From NCBI GenBank assembly GCA_017959485.1, contig JAGDAM010000288.1, forward strand, positions 1 through 8,987: a stretch of 8,987 bases of DNA. The letters run 5' to 3'. The DNA comes from Clostridia bacterium. GTDB taxonomy: Bacteria; Bacillota_A; Clostridia; Oscillospirales; CAG-272. The notes under the pieces were generated by a model. That model worked only from the letters and a program-made list of their open reading frames with translations, made no database searches and was not told where the DNA came from. The position numbers and the translations under genes are program-made. Positions 1 through 5,909 of the stretch are shown piece by piece (positions within the stretch are counted from its first letter, which is position 1; each line of letters opens with the position of its first letter).

Positions 1-282
1 AATCACGCCGAAGGCGTGTATGTAATCTGCTCGCAGAGCGGTCTGTAATCAGCCCGGAGGGCTGGATGTAATCAGTCCGAAGGACTGTATGTAATCAATG
101 CGAAGCATTGTATGCACGTTGCGCCGGATCGCTTGGATACATCCACGCCTCCGGCGTGATTACATCCAGCGCTGACGCGCTGATTACATCCAAGCGCTGC
201 GCGCTGATTACATCCAAGCGCTGCGCGCTGATTACATCCAAGCGCTGACGCGCTTGATTACATACACGCCTTCGGCGTGATT
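1..282. repeat. Hairpin array with TGTAATC / GATTACA linkers
   Basis: About ten small hairpins are separated by a 7-base linker. TGTAATC occurs at 21, 44, 67 and 90 (exact 23-base period), and positions 1-4 (AATC) fit the end of one more copy. The reverse complement GATTACA occurs at 158, 182, 206, 230 and 256, with a degraded copy at 135-141. Each unit carries a 5-6 bp stem with a 3-4 base loop, such as CACGCC-GAA-GGCGTG, AGTCC-GAA-GGACT and AATGC-GAA-GCATT. Stem sequences differ but pairing is kept. The two halves face each other, and 263-282 is the exact reverse complement of 1-20, extended by linkers to 1-27 versus 256-282. No ORF is visible. The array may continue left of the window. I do not recognise a named family; a REP-like or MITE-like element is possible. 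Confidence 0.85.
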
Positions 283-311
283 GAAAAAGCCCGCTTTGCG
301 GGCTTTTTCAA
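281..311. terminator. Bidirectional intrinsic terminator
   Basis: A perfect 14-bp stem (281-294 with 298-311) has a TTT loop. The GCCCGC/GCGGGC core is flanked by five A on one side and five T on the other, so it should stop transcription from either direction. It is the natural end of the minus-strand lepA-hemW-DUF1292-ncRNA unit and touches the last hairpin of the repeat array, sharing two bases with it. Confidence 0.9.
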
Positions 312-333
312 TCCCCGCCGGGCCGTGTGCCGC

Positions 334-528
334 AAAAAGGAAACCCTAAGTTAAGGGTGGGGTCCTATCGCGGGCTTCACTGCTCCCAGCGTCCGCGCGG
401 TACCGAGACAAGTCAATCGGTAACAGTCCTTGCGGGAGGTCTGCAAAACGGCCCTTGAGCATTCCTTCGGACTCCTGTTTATACGCGTAGGTCCCGATAT
501 ACCGGCAATCACGCACCAAGCAGGGTAA
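334..528 (-). ncRNA. ssrS: Structured RNA gene, probable 6S RNA (ssrS)
   Basis: About 195 bases without an ORF follow the DUF1292 stop. Read on the minus strand, the ends can pair: ACCCT (522-526) with AGGGT (343-347) and GGTG (514-517) with CACC (356-359). A central helix joins 484-495 with 360-372 (GGG-A-CCTA-CGCG with CGCG-A-TAGG-A-CCC: 11 pairs, one A/A mismatch, one bulge). Inside are a 6-bp hairpin at 401-406/417-422 and a possible AACAG/CTGTT helix (475-479/422-426). The 3' end runs into a short T tract (338-334), with the strong terminator beyond. Length, the open rod-like closing region and a 5' end resembling CCCTGC-GGTG-type 6S starts suggest 6S RNA, which binds RNA polymerase and dampens housekeeping transcription in stationary phase. 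The assignment is from memory of the family, not a covariance search. Another structured RNA class is possible. No clear promoter of its own is seen, so it may be processed from the operon transcript. Confidence 0.55.
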
Positions 529-537
529 AAAACTTAT

Positions 538-858
538 TCAATCGTAGTCGGTCTCGGTATCGAATGCCTCGAGAAATTTTTCGGCTATCCGCTCAAACTC
601 GGCGTCGTCCTCGATTTCCTCAAGTTCGCGCTCTCCGTCATCGAGCACCTTCAGTTTATAAATCATAAACTCCTCAAACCCGCCGTCCTCGTCGGCGCTG
701 CCCTCGGGAATGAGAGCGTAATACTGGAAACCGCGGTCTATGCAGGCGCCGACGATCTCGAGCCGGATCGTGTTGCCCTCTTCGTCTTCGACCTCGACTA
801 CCTCGGGTTTTCCCTCCGAGTCCAGAATGATCTCGTTTTCGTCGTTTTGTTTACTCAT
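538..858 (-). CDS. DUF1292 family acidic small protein
   Basis: A 106-residue, strongly acidic protein. The N-terminal half has the DUF1292 pattern: a short Asp/Glu-rich lead, a central EVEDEEGNTIRLEIVG block, a YYALIP strand and a FMIYKL strand, followed by an acidic helical tail ending in TETDYD. The family (B. subtilis YrzB type) is widespread in Bacillota and its function is unknown; no catalytic residues stand out. The ATG at 858 is chosen over a longer open frame because the extension is antisense-like, low-complexity sequence inside hemW. A GGAG Shine-Dalgarno lies about 8 bases upstream, within the hemW end. The gene overlaps hemW by 8 bases, which points to translational coupling. 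The stop (TGA) is about 10 bases from the structured RNA. Confidence 0.85.
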   Translation of the reverse strand: MSKQNDENEIILDSEGKPEVVEVEDEEGNTIRLEIVGACIDRGFQYYALIPEGSADEDGGFEEFMIYKLKVLDDGERELEEIEDDAEFERIAEKFLEAFDTETDYD

Positions 859-2029
859 CTTTTTTCTCCAGGTCAAGTATTTCGGAAAGAATGTAATTGG
901 ACACGAACATGCCCGGCGTTGTGAACCGGTATCCCTCGTCGGTCTTTTCGACGAATCCGTCGGGGATGAACTCCTCGAGCCGGGCTCCGTACTTGTCGGC
1001 GAAGGAGACGCCGAATCTGTCCTCGAAATCGGCGGCCGAGGCGCCTTCCTCAAGCCGCATTCCGAGCATGACGTATTCCTCCATGCTCTCCTGCGAGTCG
1101 AGCGTGTCGGAGGAGACGATTACCTTTATGTCGTTGTTGATTATCTCAAGTCCGTCGATATAATCCCTGACCGAGCGGGTGGCGGCGAATCTTTCTCCGT
1201 CAAAGCAGGAATGAGCTCCGGCGCCGAGGCCGAGGTATTCGTCGCAGTGCCAGTATTTCAGATTGTGCAGGCAGGCGTATCCGCGCTTCGCGAAGTTGGA
1301 TATCTCGTATCTTTCGTATCCTTTGTCGGCAAGGTATTTTACCGCCTTGACGTACATTCCGTACTCGGTGTCCTCATCGGGAAGGTTAAGCGTGCCGCGG
1401 CGCTGAGCGAATGGGGTGTTCTCCTCGATTTTGAGCGCGTAGAGCGATATGTGGTCGGGCGACAGGGAGGAGACGAGCGACAGCGTGCGAATAAAGCTGC
1501 GGTCGGTCTGCTCCGGAATGCCGTACATGATATCCACGCTGATATTGTCGAACCCGGCGCGGCGGGCGTTCTCGAAGGTCTGCTCGAAATCTGCGTAGGT
1601 ATGTATCCGTCCGAGCGCCTGAAGTTCGTTGTCGTTGGCGCTCTGCAGCCCGATGCTGATCCGGTTGATACCGAGCCGACGGAGCTTCTTGAGCGAGCCC
1701 AAATCGGCGGTGGCGGGATTGCACTCGATGCTGATCTCGGCTCCGCGCGAGACTCTGAAATTGTCGTATATCGCGTTGAAAATGCGGTAGATATGCTTTA
1801 CCGACAGGAAGGTGGGCGTTCCTCCTCCGATATAGATCGAGTCGACGTCTCTTCCGCGGCATTTGTCGGACCAATCCTCCATCTGGAGGATGAGTGCGTC
1901 GACGTAGTGCTCGATTACCGCGTCGCTGTTCGGTACGAACGAGCAGAAATCGCAGTATTCGCACTTGCTTTTGCAGAAAGGAATATGAATGTAAAGCCCG
2001 AGCGGCTTTCTCGTTTTTCTAAGCCCCAT
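851..2029 (-). CDS. hemW: Radical SAM heme chaperone HemW
   Basis: A 392-residue cytoplasmic radical SAM protein of normal family length. Residues 19-26 hold the CxxxCxxC cluster (C19, C23, C26, in HIPFCKSKCEYCDF) that binds the 4Fe-4S cluster and SAM. GGGTPT (68-73) is the SAM-binding glycine motif. ECNP (102-105), IGLQS (126-130) and SVDIMYGIP (164-172) are typical of the HemW/HemN fold, and the C-terminal third resembles the HemN_C domain. HemW inserts heme into target proteins and was long misannotated as an oxygen-independent coproporphyrinogen oxidase; the CDF context after the cluster fits HemW rather than HemN. An additional Cys (C29) lies just after the cluster. The ATG is preceded by AGGAG at 6 bases. 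It follows lepA by 38 bases, a common lepA-hemW order in Bacillota, though no hrcA-grpE-dnaK follows here. Confidence 0.93.
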   Translation of the reverse strand: MGLRKTRKPLGLYIHIPFCKSKCEYCDFCSFVPNSDAVIEHYVDALILQMEDWSDKCRGRDVDSIYIGGGTPTFLSVKHIYRIFNAIYDNFRVSRGAEISIECNPATADLGSLKKLRRLGINRISIGLQSANDNELQALGRIHTYADFEQTFENARRAGFDNISVDIMYGIPEQTDRSFIRTLSLVSSLSPDHISLYALKIEENTPFAQRRGTLNLPDEDTEYGMYVKAVKYLADKGYERYEISNFAKRGYACLHNLKYWHCDEYLGLGAGAHSCFDGERFAATRSVRDYIDGLEIINNDIKVIVSSDTLDSQESMEEYVMLGMRLEEGASAADFEDRFGVSFADKYGARLEEFIPDGFVEKTDEGYRFTTPGMFVSNYILSEILDLEKKDE

Positions 2030-2067
2030 TTTGTGCTCCTGTCAATATAATTGTACGGTATCGTCTG

Positions 2068-3900
2068 TTATTTACCGTCTCCGTCTCCGAGTTTAAGCAC
2101 GGCCATAAAGGCCTCGGGAGACACCTGCACCGAACCGAGCCGGCGCATTTTTTTCTTGCCCTCTTTCTGCTTTTCAAGCAGTTTTTTCTTTCTCGTGATG
2201 TCGCCGCCGTAGCACTTGGCGAGAACGTCCTTGCGCAGCGCCTTGACCGTTTCGCGCGCGATTATGCGCGAGCCGACCGCCGCCTGAATGGGTATCTCGA
2301 AGAGCTGGCGCGGAATGTTTTCCTTCAGCCGTTCGGCTATCCGGCGCGCGCGGGCGTAGGCCTTTTCCTCATGTACGATGAACGAGAGGGCGTCTACCTG
2401 TTCGCCGTTGAGGAGGAAATCGAGCTTGCAGAGCTTCGACGGACGGTATTCCGCCAGCTCGTAGTCGAGCGAGGCGTATCCGCGCGAACGGCTCTTCAGC
2501 GCGTCGAAGAAATCGTATATGATCTCGTTGAGTGGAAGCTCGTAGCGGAGATCCGCGCGGTTCGCGTCGAGATATTTCATATCGACGTAGGTTCCGCGAC
2601 GCTCCTGGCAGAGTTCCATTATGTTTCCGACGTATTCGGAAGGCGCGATGATCGACGCCTTGACGATCGGCTCCCGCGCTTCGGCAATCTCGTCGGCGGG
2701 CGGGTAGCTTGAGGGATTGTCTATCCGGCGTTCGGTTCCGTCCTTCATTGTGATTTCGTAGATGACGCTCGGAGCCGTCGTAATCAGATCGAGGTTGAAC
2801 TCGCGTTCGAGCCGCTCCTCGATTATCTCCATGTGGAGCAGTCCGAGGAATCCGCACCTGAACCCGAAGCCGAGAGCGGTCGAGGTTTCGGGCTCGAATA
2901 CCAGAGACGCGTCGTTGAGCTGAAGCTTTTCAAGCGCGTCGCGGAGGTCGCCGTATTTCGCTCCGTCCTCGGGATAGATTCCGGCGTAGACCATCGGGTG
3001 TACCGCCTTGAAGCCGGGCAGCGGCTCCGCGGCGGGGCGGGAGGCCAGCGTGACCGTGTCTCCGACGCGGGTGTCGGAAACGTTCTTGATCGAGGCGGTG
3101 AGATATCCGACCTCTCCGGCGGAGAGGGAATCGAGCGGCGAGAGCCCGAACGGCTCCATCGAGCCGACGGCGGTGACGTCGAATTCGGCTCCGTTGCTCA
3201 TAAGGCGGATTCTGTCGCCCGCCCTGAGCACGCCGTCGCGTATTCTCACGTAGACGACGACGCCGAGATATGAGTCGTAGTACGAATCGAAAATCAAGGC
3301 CGTGAGCGGGGCTTCGGGATCGCCTCCGGGAGGTGGAACGTCCCTTACGACCGCCTCGAGCACGTCGCGAACGTTAAGTCCGAGTTTCGCCGAAACGGCG
3401 GGGCAGCCCTCGGCCGGTATTCCGATTATATCCTCGATTTCTTTTCTGCACCCGTCGACGTCGGCGCTGGGCAGATCGATTTTGTTGACGACGGGGAGGA
3501 TTTCGAGTCCGGCGTCAACGGCGAGATACGCGTTTGCGAGCGTCTGCGCCTCGATGCCCTGCGTTGCGTCGACGACGAGGACGGCGCCCTCGCACGCGTT
3601 GAGCGACCTTGACACCTCGTAGCTGAAGTCGACGTGCCCGGGAGTATCGATCAGGTTCAGTATATACGTTTTTCCGTCGAGAGCCGTGTATTTCATTCTC
3701 ACGGCCCTGGCTTTTATTGTGATTCCGCGCTCCCTCTCGAGATCCATATTGTCGAGAAGCTGTTCTTCCATATCGCGCTTTGCGACCGTGTCGGTCGCCT
3801 CGAGCAGGCGGTCGGCAAGCGTGCTTTTTCCGTGGTCGATGTGCGCTATGATGGAAAAATTGCGGATCAGGGAGCCGGGTGAGGCAGATGCGTTGTCCAA
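2068..3900 (-). CDS. lepA: Elongation factor 4 (LepA), ribosomal back-translocase GTPase
   Basis: A 610-residue translational GTPase, close to the usual 600. G motifs are complete: AHIDHGKS (19-26, P-loop), RGITI (58-62), DTPGH (85-89), NKID (139-142) and SAK (170-172). The EF-G-like domains follow, and the end carries the LepA-specific C-terminal domain with [20 protein letters not shown] and SPEAF. LepA acts on stalled or mistranslocated ribosomes. The start is a TTG at 3900: an in-frame TAA lies about 33 bases upstream with no ATG or GTG between, the N-terminus before [11 protein letters not shown] is the right length, and GAGGA (3908-3912) sits 7 bases upstream. It is the first gene after a strong promoter and the head of the minus-strand unit. 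Confidence 0.97.
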   Translation of the reverse strand: MDNASASPGSLIRNFSIIAHIDHGKSTLADRLLEATDTVAKRDMEEQLLDNMDLERERGITIKARAVRMKYTALDGKTYILNLIDTPGHVDFSYEVSRSLNACEGAVLVVDATQGIEAQTLANAYLAVDAGLEILPVVNKIDLPSADVDGCRKEIEDIIGIPAEGCPAVSAKLGLNVRDVLEAVVRDVPPPGGDPEAPLTALIFDSYYDSYLGVVVYVRIRDGVLRAGDRIRLMSNGAEFDVTAVGSMEPFGLSPLDSLSAGEVGYLTASIKNVSDTRVGDTVTLASRPAAEPLPGFKAVHPMVYAGIYPEDGAKYGDLRDALEKLQLNDASLVFEPETSTALGFGFRCGFLGLLHMEIIEERLEREFNLDLITTAPSVIYEITMKDGTERRIDNPSSYPPADEIAEAREPIVKASIIAPSEYVGNIMELCQERRGTYVDMKYLDANRADLRYELPLNEIIYDFFDALKSRSRGYASLDYELAEYRPSKLCKLDFLLNGEQVDALSFIVHEEKAYARARRIAERLKENIPRQLFEIPIQAAVGSRIIARETVKALRKDVLAKCYGGDITRKKKLLEKQKEGKKKMRRLGSVQVSPEAFMAVLKLGDGDGK

Positions 3901-3926
3901 CGGCGGGTCCTCGCACTGGATAAAGA

Positions 3927-3968
3927 ATTATACATAATAATTATACCAAAAAAATATATTATTTGCAA
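3927..3968 (-). promoter_or_regulatory. Housekeeping promoter for lepA-hemW unit
   Basis: Read on the minus strand: -35 TTGCAA (3963-3968), 17-base spacer, -10 TATAAT (3940-3945) preceded by TGG, which is an extended -10. Transcription would start near 3933, about 33 bases before the TTG of lepA. A second TATAAT lies at 3927-3932 and could serve as an alternative -10. Confidence 0.8.
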
Positions 3969-4020
3969 TGCTTTTCGGAAGACACGTCCAAAAAATTTTT
4001 AAGAAAAAATGAAAAAAGTG

Positions 4021-4133
4021 TTAATAAAATGTTGACAAGGTGAAATAATTGTGCTAAAATATGTTCACGATTCGTTAATAAATCGGCAAATAAGTTCACA
4101 AAAAGCGCGAACGTTTGCGGTTTTATTAATAAA
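4021..4133 (+). repeat. Three TTAATAAA copies around the pilus promoter
   Basis: The 8-mer TTAATAAA occurs at 4021-4028 (just upstream of the -35), 4075-4082 (just after the predicted start) and 4126-4133 (mid-leader), spaced 54 and 51 bases, close to five helical turns each. The third copy lies inside a perfect 14-bp palindrome at 4121-4134. A fourth copy is at 5081-5088, upstream of the CpaB gene. They could be operator sites, or chance in AT-rich DNA. Confidence 0.4.
4032..4067 (+). promoter_or_regulatory. Strong housekeeping promoter for the Tad pilus operon
   Basis: TTGACA (4032-4037), an exact 17-base spacer, and TAAAAT (4055-4060) preceded by TGC, an extended -10. The start should fall near 4067, giving an untranslated leader of about 128 bases before the first ATG. 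The quality of this site suggests high, sigma-A-type expression unless it is repressed. Confidence 0.85.
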
Positions 4134-4148
4134 ATCGAAATAAATTTT

Positions 4149-4177
4149 CGCCCGGCGGGCATTCCGCCCGCCGGGCG
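4149..4177 (+). promoter_or_regulatory. 12-bp GC hairpin in the pilin leader
   Basis: A perfect inverted repeat, CGCCCGGCGGGC (4149-4160) and GCCCGCCGGGCG (4166-4177), with loop ATTCC. No T run follows on the plus strand, so it is not a standard terminator. It stops 5 bases before the AGAGGA ribosome binding site (4183-4188), leaving that site open. Likely roles are 5' mRNA stabilisation or control of ribosome access. Confidence 0.75.
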
Positions 4178-4194
4178 GGGAAAGAGGAAAAAAC

Positions 4195-4443
4195 ATGTCT
4201 GTCCTGAAAAAAGCCGCGCGTGCCGCGAAAGCCGCCGCCGAAAGAATCAACTCGCGTATCTCCCGCCGTGAGCAGCTCGCGTCCGACGAGCGCGCCGAGG
4301 CGTATATCGGCGAGGCGGTAAAAATCCTCATAGCGGTTGTGATCGGCGCTCTTCTGCTGACCCTCGCCTACGCGCTTATGAAGGATACCGTTTTCCCGGC
4401 GGTCGCGGCAAAGATAACCGACCTGTTCAACTATTCCGCCTGA
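4195..4443 (+). CDS. Small one-TM pilin-like protein (DUF6133-like)
   Basis: An 82-residue protein. Residues 1-35 are a highly basic, Ala-rich amphipathic region (MSVLKKAARAAKAAAERI). Residues 42-62 form one hydrophobic segment, followed by a short tail with KDTVFPAVAAKITDLFNY. This layout matches the small DUF6133-type proteins that open Tad-like loci in Clostridia and take the place of Flp pilins. The family call is from memory of such loci. No classical Flp cleavage signature (Gly, then Glu-Tyr at +5/+6) is visible; only YIGEAVK precedes the membrane segment. The ATG has AGAGGA 6 bases upstream. It is first in the operon, behind a strong promoter and a long leader, as expected for a highly expressed structural subunit. 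Confidence 0.75.
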   Translation: MSVLKKAARAAKAAAERINSRISRREQLASDERAEAYIGEAVKILIAVVIGALLLTLAYALMKDTVFPAVAAKITDLFNYSA

Positions 4444-4445
4444 AC

Positions 4446-5021
4446 ATGCCGGAATCCCGAGATCTGTCCGCGGGCGGCTGTCCGCCCGCGGAGGACTCCC
4501 GGCGTCCCTATCCTTACGTACAGTCGGGAGCGGTTTTTGCCGCAGTCGCGGCGCTGTTATTCGTTTTTCGCGGATTCAACGCCGGGTCGGTCTTCAGCGC
4601 TGCGACGCTCGGAGTTCTTCTCTCCGCCTCGGTCCAGGATCTTATGACGCGAAAAGTCTCCAACCGTACCGTGGCGTCGCTTTTTCTGTGCGGTTTTTTC
4701 GGTCTTGCCGAACCGTCGGGTCTTTTGATCCGGGCGGCCTCATCCGCCTTCTTTTTTCTGCCTTTTTACGCCGTTTACCGGTGGGGGCGCGATCTCGCGC
4801 CGGGCGGCGCCGACGTTAAGATCGCGGCGGCTCTCGGCTTTGCGCTCGGCTTCCGCGCCTGCTGCGCCGCCATGCTTTTCACTCTTGCGTTTTGTATACT
4901 CTTTATAATAATATCGCTCGCGGTCGCGGCGGCCGGAAAGGCGAAGCCCGCCGCCGGCGCGAGAGTGCCGCTCGTTCCGTTTTTCTTCGCCGGAACTGCG
5001 GTCGCGTGCCTGATAATCTGA
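4446..5021 (+). CDS. A24 family prepilin peptidase (TadV/CpaA-like)
   Basis: A 191-residue integral membrane protein with about five or six hydrophobic segments between residues 25 and 191. It has both aspartates of the A24 aspartic peptidase family: D65 in SVQDLMTRKVSN (D followed by K-V-S-N) and D123 in GGADVKIAAALG, plus a closing VPLVPFFFAG motif. It would cleave the leader of type IV/Flp-type pilins or pseudopilins at the membrane. It lacks the N-terminal methyltransferase domain of long type IV prepilin peptidases, as Tad enzymes do. The ATG lies 2 bases after the pilin stop with no clear Shine-Dalgarno, so translation probably depends on reinitiation. Residues 1-24 are poorly conserved-looking and are encoded partly by a strong hairpin. 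Confidence 0.85.
   Translation: MPESRDLSAGGCPPAEDSRRPYPYVQSGAVFAAVAALLFVFRGFNAGSVFSAATLGVLLSASVQDLMTRKVSNRTVASLFLCGFFGLAEPSGLLIRAASSAFFFLPFYAVYRWGRDLAPGGADVKIAAALGFALGFRACCAAMLFTLAFCILFIIISLAVAAAGKAKPAAGARVPLVPFFFAGTAVACLII
4467..4492 (+). promoter_or_regulatory. 11-bp GC hairpin after the pilin gene, inside the peptidase start
   Basis: An inverted repeat (TCCGCGGGCGG at 4467-4477, CCGCCCGCGGA at 4482-4492) with a 4-base loop. It starts 24 bases after the pilin stop and lies within the first codons of the prepilin peptidase. No T run follows. It may protect the 3' end of a processed pilin mRNA and lower expression downstream. It shares TCCGCCCGC with the leader hairpin. Confidence 0.6.
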
Positions 5022-5084
5022 GGCGCGGCTTTGCGTTCGCGCCCCGAAACGAATCCGAACACGGCGATAATACTTGAATATTAA

Positions 5085-5108
5085 TAAAAAAAGCCGCTCG
5101 CCGGCGGC
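5085..5108 (-). terminator. Possible minus-strand terminator upstream of cpaB
   Basis: Read on the minus strand, the stem GCCGC/GCGGC (5104-5108 with 5093-5097, 6-base loop) is followed by a run of seven T. It could stop antisense transcription entering from the right. No minus-strand gene needing it is visible. The rest of the 105-base gap (5022-5126) holds a 6-bp hairpin (5022-5027/5038-5043), an AT-rich patch with a TTAATAAA copy, and the GGAG of the next gene. I see no convincing promoter in it. Confidence 0.35.
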
Positions 5109-5126
5109 GGAACGGAGACTGAGATT

Positions 5127-5909
5127 TTGTTAAGAAGCAGGACGCTTATCGGAGCAATCTGCATTATTTTGTCGGTTTTACTTTTCTTCGGGATTCTGCC
5201 TTTCTTCGTGCGCATCGAAAAGAAAGAAACGGCGGTCCCCGTCGCCCGCAGAAGAATCGGCCGCGGCACCCTCGTCACCGCCGATATGATCGAAACGGTT
5301 ATGATGCCATCGGCGGTTCCGGGGTCCGTTACCGACGCGGAGCAGATCGTCGGAAAATACGCCTCGTCGGATATTCCGAAAGGGGATATATTCCTCGCCG
5401 AAAAGCTTTCGGCGGACGGTTCGGGAACCGCGGAGGTTCTCGGATCGCTTAAAGAGGGAGAGTGCGCGCTGACCGTCCAGGTAACCTCCTTTTCCGGCGC
5501 GTTCTCGGGTCAGCTGACAAACGGAGACGTCGTGCGCGTTTACGTTTCAGGCCCGGACGGGATTTACGTTCCCGACACTCTCAGATACGTTCAGGTTATA
5601 TCCACCGTTTCGTCCGACGGCGTCACGCGGGACAGGGCGGACGAGGGGACCTCGGGCGAGGTGAAGCCGGCGGCGTCGGTGATGTTCAGAGTCTGCGACA
5701 AACAGGCGCTGACGCTCTTCGCGCTGGGACCGAAAACGAGTTATCACTGCGCCTTTATCTGCCACGGAAACGATCCCCGCGCCGAGGGCCTGCTCGCTGC
5801 GCAGCGCGAACTGATCGAATCTGCGGAAGAGGAGGCAAAAGCCGCGGACACCGACGGCTCCGCGGAGGTGACGGATGACGCCGGAGGCGCGGAAGGCGGC
5901 GGGTCATGA
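5127..5909 (+). CDS. cpaB: CpaB/RcpC-like Tad pilus assembly protein with SAF domain
   Basis: A 260-residue membrane-anchored protein. Residues 7-28 are a hydrophobic anchor. A SAF domain follows at about 37-95 (VPVARRRIGRGTLVTADMI, then IVGKYASSDIPKGDIFLAEKL). An RcpC-like region covers about 112-213 (LTVQVTSFSGAFSGQLTNGDVVRVYV). An acidic tail spans 226-260. In diderms CpaB supports the outer-membrane secretin; here, in an apparent monoderm, it probably acts between membrane and cell wall. The start is TTG at 5127: an in-frame TAA lies at 5085-5087 with no other start between, and GGAG sits 9 bases upstream. It is separated from the peptidase by 105 bases and overlaps the next gene by 4 bases (ATGA). 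Confidence 0.85.
   Translation: MLRSRTLIGAICIILSVLLFFGILPFFVRIEKKETAVPVARRRIGRGTLVTADMIETVMMPSAVPGSVTDAEQIVGKYASSDIPKGDIFLAEKLSADGSGTAEVLGSLKEGECALTVQVTSFSGAFSGQLTNGDVVRVYVSGPDGIYVPDTLRYVQVISTVSSDGVTRDRADEGTSGEVKPAASVMFRVCDKQALTLFALGPKTSYHCAFICHGNDPRAEGLLAAQRELIESAEEEAKAADTDGSAEVTDDAGGAEGGGS

Noticed and set aside
1..282. CRISPR array
   Set aside because: The constant part is only 7 bases, the variable parts are themselves palindromes, and the units reverse orientation midway. None of this fits repeat-spacer structure.
334..528. SRP RNA, tmRNA or RNase P RNA
   Set aside because: The typical SRP Alu and GGAA-loop domain, the tmRNA tRNA-like ends, and the RNase P conserved blocks are not visible on either strand.
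859..1053. N-terminal extension of the DUF1292 gene into hemW
   Set aside because: The added residues are Ser/Arg/Pro-rich out-of-frame hemW sequence. The ATG at 858 has a good Shine-Dalgarno and gives the normal family length.
740..2050. Long plus-strand open frame (436 codons) opposite hemW and the DUF1292 gene
   Set aside because: It lies antisense to a clear hemW and a coupled DUF1292 gene. Its translation has no recognisable domain, and long antisense frames are common in GC-rich DNA.
2833..3273. Plus-strand open frames opposite lepA
   Set aside because: They are antisense to a complete, well-conserved lepA and their translations show no family features.
5022..5043. Terminator after the prepilin peptidase
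   Set aside because: The 6-bp hairpin (5022-5027/5038-5043) has a long loop and no T run on the plus strand, so it should not stop transcription.
5065..5070. Internal promoter with GATAAT as -10 upstream of cpaB
   Set aside because: No acceptable -35 lies 16-18 bases upstream.
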